64,000 nucleotides of DNA from Chrysomallon squamiferum (Eukaryota > Mollusca > Gastropoda > Neomphalida > Peltospiridae), in the NCBI GenBank assembly GCA_012295275.1, contig CM022678.1, forward strand, positions 17,442,778-17,506,777. Reading direction: 5' to 3'. The first letter of the stretch is position 1, and each line of letters opens with the position of its first letter. The translations under genes were made by a program, and so were the position numbers. Below are positions 53,912-64,000 of this stretch, one piece after another. The notes below the pieces were generated by a model that made no database searches, was not told the DNA's origin, and saw only the letters and a program-made list of their open reading frames with translations.

Positions 53912-55304
53912 ATGCGTTCCAGTACAGTGTACTCAACAGATCATTCCGTGTGTCGTCCATACAGTCTGACGCGAATAAACAAAAACGATAAACAGTCACG
54001 TGATCATTTGTCGCCTGCGAGTGATAAACGGAAACACAGTCATCAGTCATCTGCAAATGATAAACAGCTACATAATCATCTGTCGTCTGCAGATGATAAA
54101 GCGTCACGTAATCATTTGTCACCTGCAAATGATAAACAGCCACATAATCGTCTGTCGTCTGCATTTGAAAGAGAGAAAGACAATCATCTGTTATTTGCAA
54201 AACATGATCATCTGTTAGTTGTAATGGATAAACGAAAACAAAAATGTTTGTCGTCTGCGTTTGATAAACAAAAATACTATTGTCAGTCGTCTGCAGTGAA
54301 GTTAACAACCCAGGGTCGTGACGTCATCCACAAGAAGACCAAAAATAAAGCACCAACAAATATTAAGGAAAGCATTTTAAGTGTATCATCTGCTGGATTT
54401 TCTATTTATGTTGACAATGGCAGTTGTCTTGATCCTAAAATTAATATCGAAGAATGTGATGACGATGTAAAACTCAATAATCTAACAAATAATAACGTGA
54501 CGTGTGTAAATTCAAATTTCACTAAAAATGAAAACAATCGTAAAAGCAGTGAGACGCCGTGTTCTACATCCGGGGATATTCCCATTTGTCTTTCACACGG
54601 AGAAGAAACTCGTGGAATATCATCTTTGTCTTTACAGCCTAAAGCGCCACCTACCGCCACAAACTCTTTAAGTGATGCAGACGTTAAAATTAAACTGAAC
54701 AGTAACATGATTATAAAGACTCATCTATCAAATACCGATTCTATTCTCAGCAGACTGGTTTCCGAAGACGTTGCTGCTGTAGTCACAGTTGCTAATGCTG
54801 CAGATTCTAAACATCCAGCAGACGGTGTCGACGAAGTAGCAGTATTACCAGAGACGACAACGTCAAGTGAATTAACGGTTTCAAAATACCTGGTTAACGA
54901 CGCTTCAGGAAAATCGCTGGTGGAAGTGAGGCATCATGGTTCGTGTGTTACCCAGGGAAACTTTGATTCTTTAGAGAGTGCTCGCGTACCTGCGATAAAA
55001 TCTAACGAGAGAAGTGTCAGTAATCAAAACGAGGTGATAGAAATACGAGAAAACGATCGTACAGAACGACGAGAATCTTGTGAAAAGACGGATGCAGACA
55101 AACTGACTGAACCGGTTGTAAATGTTTACGACGAGCACAGCGCTGACGTAGACACTGTAGCTGCGGATGAAAAACTAAGTTTCGAAGGGCCGATAATCCA
55201 GTAAGATTATTTAGCACGTTTGAATAATAGTCGAGAAATGTTGTTTTTGTTGTTGTTGTTGTTGTTATTATTATCATTACTTTTATTATTATTATTATTA
55301 TTAT

Positions 55305-55342
<38 letters not shown>

Positions 55343-55854
55343 TTTGTTGTTGTTGATGTTTTTTCACAGTCTCTTTTCAGTAATTTAAAAATATGAGAGC
55401 TATTTTTAGATAAACTGATTAGAAGAGTGTTAGATGCATGACAGTAATGGAACCATCGATCACAATGTATTCATAGAGTTATTTCCCCTGTTTGCCATTG
55501 CGTCAGAGTACATTGCTGTTTATGGGAAAGTGCAAAAGAATATTATATTAAATAGCTATCGAGTTGTTGTTTTTTCTTTTTTCTTTCATTTAAATTCAAC
55601 AAATAAATAAATAAATAAATAAAAATAACTTCGATAGGCAGAGTAGAGCATGGCTAAACTTGTTAACTATACCCAGTCTGGTAGGACTTTTTTGTTATAA
55701 TCGTTCTAATTGTTGTTTTAGTTTATTTGTAACTTTGCTCGTTATCAAACAAAGTTACAGCAAAATTGAAATTATTAGTTTCCATGCAAGTTTATTATTT
55801 TGTAAACTTTTACGATTAGTAAAACATCGGTTGCTAGAAACAAATATCCGTCAA

Positions 55855-55930
<76 letters not shown>

Positions 55931-56181
55931 GTTATTGTTATTGTTATTATTATGCACTGACGTCATTCTTCTGTTTGGTTTTTAAAATCTGTTTCTCTCA
56001 TGATAACAGCTTGGGGGAGGACAGCAGCAGAAACGTGGATTATCTGCACGTGCTTTGGGTGGACGAGGAGTCGGAAGTCGTCTGCAAGGAAGACAAACGT
56101 GAAAACTCCATTCGTCAAATCACCAAACGTGAACGTGATCGTCTAAAGAAACGCGTGATGCGGGCGAACCCTGAATATAGG

Positions 56182-56256
<75 letters not shown>

Positions 56257-56438
56257 CTCTCTCTCAGCGTTTTTTATTTTTATTAATACATTCTCATTGT
56301 AACGTTTCTAGAGAAAAAGAAACGGCAAAAGCTCGGCTAAGGATGAAAATGCGACGACTGGACCCGGAATATCGCGAACAAGAACGAAGACGTGATCGTG
56401 ATAGGCGAAGACAGGCGAGACTGAAAAGTTGTGTTTGA
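53912..56438 (+). CDS. Uncharacterised protein with 12-residue repeats and Arg-rich C-terminal repeats
   Basis: Three exons, 53912-55200, 56010-56180 and 56312-56438, join in frame (CA|C and AG|A) to give 528 residues. An in-frame TGA at 53900 fixes the ATG at 53912. Residues 25 to about 128 hold about eight copies of a 12-residue unit (NDKQSRDHLSPA, NDKQLHNHLSSA, FDKQKYYCQSSA). The middle is acidic and Ser/Thr-rich without hydrophobic segments. The C-terminus (about 465-526) is basic and helical, with units of about 21 residues marked by NPEYRE and DPEYRE followed by Arg/Glu runs. That pattern loosely resembles tandem basic DNA-binding repeats such as STPR, which is inference only. There is no signal peptide; a nuclear or cytoplasmic role is likely. 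AATAAA lies at 56457-56462. Confidence 0.75.
53984..54296. repeat. 36-bp coding minisatellite
   Basis: Degenerate 36-bp units containing AATGATAAACAG and CATCTGTCGTCTGCA blocks encode the 12-residue protein repeats. The array is in frame, and its antisense also stays open, giving a spurious 146-codon frame on the minus strand. Confidence 0.8.
55201..56009. other. First intron of the uncharacterised gene
   Basis: It contains (TAG)n at about 55305-55341 and a long (ATT)n array at 55857-55930. An AGTTATTTCCCC motif lies near 55479. The open frame upstream of the exon at 56010 is repeat-derived. Confidence 0.7.
55857..55930. repeat. (ATT)n microsatellite
   Basis: A perfect ATT array of about 74 bp, followed by GTT/ATT variants. 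Confidence 0.95.
56186..56268. repeat. (CT)n microsatellite filling most of an intron
   Basis: The 131-bp intron between the last two exons of the uncharacterised gene consists mainly of a CT array. It supplies a polypyrimidine tract just before the TTTCTAG acceptor region. Confidence 0.95.
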
Positions 56439-56499
56439 ACTTTGACCTTTAGAACGAATAAATGAATTTTACGTGTAAATATTATAAGTTTTTCATGAT

Positions 56500-56541
<42 letters not shown>

Positions 56542-57793
56542 TAAATAACTTAAAATTACTGTTATATTATTATTATTATTATTAATCTTACATCATTCAT
56601 ACGAATTTATTTTGTCATGAAAAACATATAATGTACAAATATATCAAAGTGTGCTTAATATAATTACATGACGTAATATAAATAATTTAGCCAGTTTTAT
56701 ATTTTATATTGTGACAGGAATATACTAAAATCAAGGAATTCTGTTAGTGCATAGAATACTGTACAAAATACATATACCTATAGGCAAATAAACACGTACA
56801 CACAAACGCATACACGCACACGATATATAAATTCATGTAATACAAACCTTGACCCTCCTCTTGGTCAGTGAACTGTTGAGTCATCATTGCAATGATCGCT
56901 TCAGGGAAGTCCGGCAGGTGTCGCTTCTTTTGGGAGATAATCGAAATTATTAAAAAAAAAAGTTATTTTGTTCCGTGTTCGTTATGTGTATTTCTACATA
57001 TTTCATCATATAGACTTTTTATTTGTTCTTCATTCTTCTTTATTTTTTGTTTTCATTTTTTTATTTCTGATAATTAAAATTTAGCGAGAGAGAGAGAGAG
57101 AGAGAGAGAGTGTGTTAATTTCTGTGCCATGTTTTCTTTCTGTCTCCCACGCATACATACTCATACCAGCAAACCAGTTAAAGAACGTAAATACAATTAT
57201 ACATAGTGCGTAACCGAAATAGATATCCGCATTTCAGAGGCATTATTTTTATATATATATCTGAATTTTTTGCATATTTGTACAAGTCATTTATCAATCC
57301 CACAGTTCGAACGCTAAAGAACAGACGCCACTCTAATTGTCTGATCGTGACGTCACAGCTCGCGACCCCCGGCCTGACGAACAGGAAAAAGCGAGAAAGC
57401 GTTCGGAAATGACAATTATAAAATAATTTAAACTATTCCACGTAATGGGAAATCATCGCAAATCTCACCGAAGATAAATTTTTATCTCGCCAAGCTGTCT
57501 GCGATACGGCGGCAGGAGTCGGAATCGATCTGTGATGTATTTTCGTGAAGCACGTTTTGTCGAAAGTCTTTATGATTAATTCATTAGAAGATAATGACGA
57601 AAACATTTTATTACTCCTTCTTTCTTTCTTTCTTTCGTTCTTTCTTTCAGCTTCTTCTTCTTTGAAAGTTGTGTGAATGTCTGACATAAGAGATAATTAA
57701 ACTGATCTGATAAAAAGTAATAATTTTTTCACTCCATAGTTACCTACTTACGTGATTATATGCCAGCTAAATTTTATTTTAATTAAATTATTT

Positions 57794-57838
<45 letters not shown>

Positions 57839-58022
57839 TGGTTTCTTTACATTTATTCTTCCTATTTTCTCCATCTTTGTCTTCTTGTTGTTTCTGCTAC
57901 TACAACTACTACTATTGCTGCTGCTGCTTGTTACTGTTGTTGCTGTTTGTCCTTTTTCTTCTTATTTTTCTTCATCTCTGTCTTACAGTTGTTGTTATTG
58001 TTACTACTACTTGTACTATTGC

Positions 58023-58081
<59 letters not shown>

Positions 58082-58195
58082 TATTATTTATTTATTGATT
58101 TCTTTATATTTATTCTTCTTATTTTTTTCTCATCTTTATCTTGTTGTGGTAGTTGTTATTGTTACCGCTGTTATTTGAACTAGTACTAATGCTGT

Positions 58196-58236
<41 letters not shown>

Positions 58237-58523
58237 TAACTGCTACTGCTGCAGCTGCTTTTGTTGCTACTGCTACTACTACGTTGTCCATAGTTATGAA
58301 AATTAATCCAGATTTACCTGTTGACATGGTAACCTACACACATCAATCTTGATACAAAGACACGGACGTTGTTTGTTTCCGCGATATATGCAAAGTGCCT
58401 AGCAACCGTTGTCATGAAAACTGCTTTACGCCGTTATATAAATATTTCTGACATGATTTGAATTTTATTCAGTTGAAGACACTTAAAAGTATACATAAAT
58501 TTTCCTGCTGCTGCTAAACATAC

Positions 58524-58557
<34 letters not shown>

Positions 58558-58867
58558 TTACAGATATACATACATACATACATATTTTTATGACTGACAA
58601 AGCAAAATAAAAACATGACAAAACAAATTAAAAAAATGTCACTGACAGTTTTAGTAAATCTGTCGTTCTCAATGTACATATGTGTGTGTGCGATCGCGCA
58701 CATGCATCAAACGTACGTACTAGCAGAAACAAATACTAATCTGTGAACACATATTTAGAACCAACAAAAATTAGTTCAATGAATTCACCAGCACGAACAA
58801 GCCTGGGACATTCAACCGGTGCAACAGATTTTTTGTTTACTGTGACAACTTTATCCAAACATATATT

Positions 58868-58940
58868 CATTACGGAGTGCGTAGTAATGTTGAACGATGA
58901 CTGTGCGACTCCAGAAGAGGCGCGGTTCGAGTCTTTGATA
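58868..58940 (+). repeat. Degenerate tRNA-like or SINE-head segment
   Basis: GGTTCGAGTC at 58924-58933 is a perfect polymerase III B box. It is preceded by GACTCCAGAAGAGGCGC, resembling the anticodon arm and variable region of a tRNA. The A-box side (TGCGTAGTAATG) is weak and no paired acceptor stem closes it, so it is a pseudo-tRNA or SINE remnant rather than a functional tRNA. Confidence 0.4.
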
Positions 58941-59357
58941 CAGTCACGTGTAGAGTATTTAAACTGAACACCGGAATGACGATCTTACCAGGCCGAGCAA
59001 ATATTAGAGTTGTCTTCTCATTTCTTTTTAATGTTGATATAAACGGAATTTTTCCGATTTGTTATTTATTTACAGATGTTTTATGGTTTTCCGATTTACT
59101 GACCCCCACCCACGTTCCTTTTTTTTTTTTTTTTTTTTTACTTTTTTTTTTTTTATATTCTTGGTACAGTTAAATGTAATTTATATTAACCGTTTGTTTA
59201 CAACGCTATTTTTTTAGTTAGTTAGCTCATTTGTTTATTTATATATATTTGTTTGTTTTGATATGATTAACTGTATTATGAAAGGGAGAAGGAGAGTTAG
59301 AGACAGAGAGCGAAAAAGAGAGAGAAAACGAAAAGAGGGGCAGAGAGAGAGAGGCAG

Positions 59358-59401
<44 letters not shown>

Positions 59402-59752
59402 CCTTTAAATAAGTAAATATTCCGGAAAATAAATTGAGAATATATTTAAAGTAAATGTCCGGGGCGAAGGGGAATAAATAAATCAATACATAAAAAACTT
59501 AAACATCAAGACGTTTTATAAATCGTTACAATTAAATTGATTTGTATGATTGAAGCTTTAGCCCTAGCGGACGGCCGCTACGGGCACTACATGTCCGATA
59601 CAATAATCTATTATGTATTCCGGTGTCATTATTAGGGTTGCTTTGTGGTTAATTACGATGTTTCCTGTAACCAGGGCAATAGCTTCGAGATGCCTAGCCT
59701 TAACTGAAGTACACTGCGCCCAAATATTTTTACAGGAAGACAAATACTTCCG

Positions 59753-59813
59753 AAGAAGAAGAAGAAGAAGAAGAAGAAGAAGAAGAAGAAGAAGAAGAAG
59801 AAGAAGAAGAAGA
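59753..59813. repeat. (GAA)n microsatellite
   Basis: A GAA/AAG array of about 60 bp grading into GAAA-rich sequence to about 59870. It reads as poly-Arg in one frame and is an artefact as coding sequence. Confidence 0.95.
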
Positions 59814-60359
59814 AAAGAAAAGAAGAAAGAAAGAAAGAAAAAAGAAAGAAAAAAAGAAAAAAGAAGATGAGAAGTAAAAATAAAACTTTATAGTTAATAC
59901 TTTTCAGAATACTGACGGTGATGATGCAATTATAATTTTCTTTGTTAATTAATTTAGTCGCTATTACTAAGCGTTTGTTTTTATCTTAATCTATCTTTCA
60001 GCTGTATCTGATTGCGCTTACGTGCGTGTGTGGGTGTGGGTGTGACTGTGGGTGTGTTTGTGGACACTAGCAGTCTCGCATACTCTGTCTGTTGTGGATT
60101 TTATTTCACTGTGTATTATTCTTTCCAGGAGATGAAGTAAATCTTGAAAACTATTAATGCGCACTGGGTGGTTCATTAAAACGTAGCGTGCCATTAAAAA
60201 ATCACTTAGCAGGAGGTAAAGAGGAAAAATATTTGTTTCTGTAATCAATAAAACTAGCAGACCTTTTAAAATAACAGGATTTCAGTATATATGTAAAGAT
60301 AATGGAGAAAAAATGAAGATTTTCGTAAAATGTCTTCTAGGCTTTTTCTTTGAAAGCAT

Positions 60360-60474
<115 letters not shown>

Positions 60475-61179
60475 ATACAAATATAAAATAATAAAACGAG
60501 AAAAACAACAAAAATTAAAACTACCTGTACTCTAATAATAATAAGAAGAAGAAAAAGCCGACGAAGACGACGAAGAAGAAGAACAACAACAACAACGCAA
60601 ACATACACGTTTATAGTTTGAAAGACGTATTAATGAAGAAAAATAAAGAAAGAGGAAGAAAAGAAGAAGAAAAAAGAAAAGAAAAAGGAGAAACAACAAA
60701 AGACAATGGGGTAAGTGTTTTTAATATTAAAGCAAAACAGTCAGATATATGTAAACAGAAAACAGCGGATAAACACGTCTTATTAGCGTTTGGGTACACA
60801 GCGACAAGCCCCGCACTATTTGCTAAGAGATTACACGAAAACAGGTGAAGACGGCTTATACAGTTGTTAACCACGCATAAGTCAATGTTTTCTTTTTTCC
60901 TTTCTTGACTTATTTATTTTGCCATACCCGGAATTGTTAAAAAAAAAAAAAAAAAAAAAAATCACCAGACAACATTAAAGATGGTTTCTACCCGAATGCG
61001 TTATGATTATTTTGAATCTGACTCACGTCTGCTTACAAAACTCGACATTGGCGGCTACTTAAACCGCCCGTGGACTGATCGTTCGCAGATTTTGGGCGGC
61101 GCAAACGACCGATGAACCCCGAGGCGATCCGAGTATTCCCGAAGAAATTTCAATATTCATTTCGACGCCTGATTGAGCC

Positions 61180-61220
61180 GGTAATAGTATATATCTTCAA
61201 ACACTCGGAGGAGTTCGTTA
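61180..61220 (+). promoter_or_regulatory. Probable core promoter of the last gene
   Basis: A TATA-like AGTATATATC at about 61185-61194 lies about 85 bp upstream of the ATG at 61276. The preceding 150 bp is unusually rich in CpG (ACCGCCCG, GGGCGGCGCAAACG). Transcription would start near 61215-61220. Confidence 0.5.
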
Positions 61221-61275
61221 CAAACAAAAGGATAACTCACTAAGGATAAGAAAAAAGAAAAAAAGAAAAGAAACA

Positions 61276-61371
61276 ATGGATTTGAGATATATCGTGTATG
61301 GATTATTATTTGTTTTAAGACCGACAGAAACACTACCCCGGTTTTTCTACGGATTTGGTGCTTCAGAGTAT
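61276..61371 (+). CDS. Signal-peptide first exon of an unidentified secreted protein (partial)
   Basis: The ATG at 61276, preceded by GAAACA, opens 32 codons: MDLRYIVYGLLFVLRPTETL followed by PRFFYGFGASEY, then a strong donor TAT|GTAAGT. The hydrophobic start suits a signal peptide, with cleavage plausible near residue 19. A TATA-like promoter precedes it. No later exon was found in the remaining 2.6 kb, which is mostly simple repeat, so the gene probably continues beyond the window. Confidence 0.55.
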
Positions 61372-61390
61372 GTAAGTATTACAAATATAT

Positions 61391-61436
<46 letters not shown>

Positions 61437-61503
61437 ATCATTTATACATATATAAAGACACTTATGTATATACATGAAGTATGTATATGTACGTGTGCGT
61501 GTA

Positions 61504-61538
<35 letters not shown>

Positions 61539-61670
61539 TAAATACTTGTATAAAAATACACACACAGACACACACAAACACACATATATTATGTAGATAT
61601 ACAATACAGAAGCCTATACATTTATATTATCATCATCATCATAATCTTTGTCGTCGTTATTATATTTATC

Positions 61671-61713
<43 letters not shown>

Positions 61714-61777
61714 AACAACATTTATAAATAAATAAACATATGTACAGACATGTATACTTAAAGAAAATATTATTATT

Positions 61778-61808
<31 letters not shown>

Positions 61809-62201
61809 AAGATAGACACACATACACTAACACGTATACAAATACTTAAATACTAGTATAAAAATACACACACACACACACACAGACATATATATATATA
61901 TATATAAAAACACACAAGCATACACTTTTACATAATTATTATTATGATTATCGTCATCATCATCATCATCACAATTGTTGTCTTTATAATAATAATAATC
62001 ATACCGTTTAATTATGACGGCAGAAAAGAACGATACAGTATAGGTCAAAACAATAAATTACGAAAAAAACAAAAAGTAAGAATAAAAATAAAAATAAAAA
62101 TCTTGCACTGAAAACACCCGATGCCGGAAGGGTATGTACGTGATAGAAATAAAAACGAGACATTCACAATCTTACTGGTTTCTCCTTTATTCACAAAAGA
62201 T

Positions 62202-62253
<52 letters not shown>

Positions 62254-62406
62254 TGTATAATTTCATAGTTCAGTTGGTATCTGGTCTATTTGTTCTATTT
62301 TCTTATATTATATTATGTTATTTTATGATATGTTATATTATATTATACATGTACTATGCTATTCAGTGTTATATTATGAAATAATATACTACTGATCATT
62401 TTATAA

Positions 62407-62445
<39 letters not shown>

Positions 62446-63113
62446 TATTATATTACTATTATGATTATGATTATTACTATTACTATTATTACTAGTATCA
62501 TTATTACTATTACTATCATTGTTATTATAACTATTACTATTATTATCGTCATCGTCAAAGACATTTGTGTATACTTTAATTTAATTTAATGTATTTTTTG
62601 TTTATTATTATTATTTTTATTTTATTTACTAAATTTATTTCCCCTTAAAATTAAATTAAAAGTAGAAAGAAAATAATTACAACAACGACAACGACAATAT
62701 CAACAACAGTAATAATCATTATTATAACAATTGCAATAATAAAAATGATAATAATAATTATATAACAGTAGTAATAATAATAATAATAATAATAATCAGA
62801 AGAAGAAGAAGAAGAAGAAAAACCACAAGAACAATAATAAAATAATAGCAATAATCATAATGAAATGTTTTTAGAAGAAATAAATATAAATAAAATAAAA
62901 TGAAATAAAATAAAAGAAAGGAGTGAAAATCCATGAATGTATTCTAGTTTAAATCATCTCAGTTTTAATTCTTAAGTCTGCCATAAAAATGCATACTTCA
63001 ACTACACGTGAGTTTGTCTCTTTTGTGTAAATCCTAATGCGTGAAGCGATGCGTGTAAATCTAGGTTCAGAAAAGGGAATTACAGAAGGCAAAATCATTG
63101 TCAGTGAGTGCAC

Positions 63114-63158
<45 letters not shown>

Positions 63159-63368
63159 CGTACACACAGACACGCACTCTGTATATATTGTGTGTGCGTC
63201 TGTTTGTATCTGTGTGTGTATGTGTTTAGTAGATAAACTATTTTTACCTGTCTTCATTCTTTTTATTTATTTATTTATTTATTTATTTGTCATCATAATA
63301 ATCATCATCATCATGATCATCATGTTATGTCTGTTTGTTATTATTGGTATTATTAATGGCGGTACTGT

Positions 63369-63413
<45 letters not shown>

Positions 63414-63421
63414 TGTTATTA

Positions 63422-63465
<44 letters not shown>

Positions 63466-63810
63466 ACTATTACTACTACTACTACTACTATTATTCATTG
63501 TGTTGTTTCTCACATTAAATTTAGTAATGTAACACACAATACAGTGAGATAGTTAAAAAGATAACATACATATTTACATACATACACACATATATATTAT
63601 ATAACATTTAATAACACTTGTTGATAACCAAATTGATATTTCAAATCTATATTAGTTTATTTCTAATTTCAATAACGTTTCGCATCACAAGATCTGAATC
63701 ACAGAAATACGAACGTTCGAAATTAATGTATTTTTCTGTTTGTTTTTTCCATTTTAGTTAAATATGCTTCACTTATTTTAACTTGTTTACTATATATATA
63801 TTATTATTAT

Positions 63811-63848
<38 letters not shown>

Positions 63849-64000
63849 TATTTTATTATACTCACCATTATATAAATATTTGACAAACAAAATTGTTCAG
63901 TGATTTATTAATGAACAGGTGTTGAAATAAAATTAGCAATGGTGCCTAATTCATCGGTTATGAAAAACGACTTTTGATTGGCCATTCATTAATTTGGAAA
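61372..64000. other. Repeat-rich DNA after the signal exon, probably intronic
   Basis: The region holds (AAT)n near 61395-61433 and 61675-61710, (TA)n near 61518-61538 and 61778-61800, (GT)n near 62210-62250 and 63117-63153, ATT-rich arrays near 62410-62450 and 63374-63460, and (TAG)n near 63810-63848. I see no convincing exon; a weak CTAG/GTGAG-bounded segment near 63065-63102 is too short to call. Confidence 0.6.

Noticed and set aside
53868-54308. 146-codon open frame antisense to the uncharacterised gene
   Set aside because: It mirrors the 36-bp coding repeat, whose periodicity keeps the opposite strand open.
57752-58183. 143-codon open frame
   Set aside because: It consists almost entirely of ATT, CTG and related trinucleotide repeats.
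63037-63552. 171-codon open frame near the right end
   Set aside because: It runs through (GT)n and (ATT)n arrays; Val-Cys and poly-Ile translations are repeat artefacts.

Overview
This is animal (metazoan) genomic DNA, not bacterial. Genes are split into short exons with GT/AG introns. The intergenic and intronic DNA is AT-rich and crowded with microsatellites ((GA)n, (CA)n, (ATT)n, (AAAT)n), minisatellites and small non-autonomous DNA transposons. Gene content, intron sizes and a recurrent AAGGGAGATAA-type motif suggest a mollusc (lophotrochozoan). That assignment is inference; no species can be named.

Layout, left to right. (1) 2686-17800, minus strand: a secreted protein with Ly6/Quiver-type cysteine-rich modules separated by an unusual tryptophan-rich exon. 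That exon carries two apparent frame breaks. (2) 17801-25472: intergenic, with repeats, a tRNA-like SINE head, CRE-type promoter motifs and one unassigned exon-like segment. (3) 25473-28861, plus: archease (ZBTB8OS), partner of the RTCB tRNA ligase, in nine exons including an 11-nt micro-exon. (4) 32516-41101, minus: a complete acid sphingomyelinase (SMPD1-like), saposin B domain plus metallophosphoesterase, in 13 coding exons. (5) 43631-50577, plus: a four-transmembrane CD20/MS4A-like protein, head to head with SMPD1. (6) 53912-56438, plus: an unrecognised protein of 528 residues with N-terminal 12-residue repeats and a C-terminal Arg/Glu-rich repeat region. (7) 61276-61371, plus: the first, signal-peptide exon of a further secreted protein whose remainder is not seen.

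The genes do not form one pathway; this is an ordinary multi-gene animal locus. Archease acts in tRNA and XBP1 splicing, acid sphingomyelinase in lysosomal lipid breakdown, and the MS4A-like protein in membranes. The most distinctive signal is that several exon-intron boundaries have been copied in short tandem duplications: the SMPD1 exon beginning YENT (about seven acceptor copies), the SMPD1 exon beginning FDY (an in-frame duplicated acceptor), the SMPD1 exon ending KKEK (a duplicated donor) and the Ly6-like signal exon (a duplicated donor). The Ly6/Trp-rich protein is the best candidate here for an undescribed architecture.
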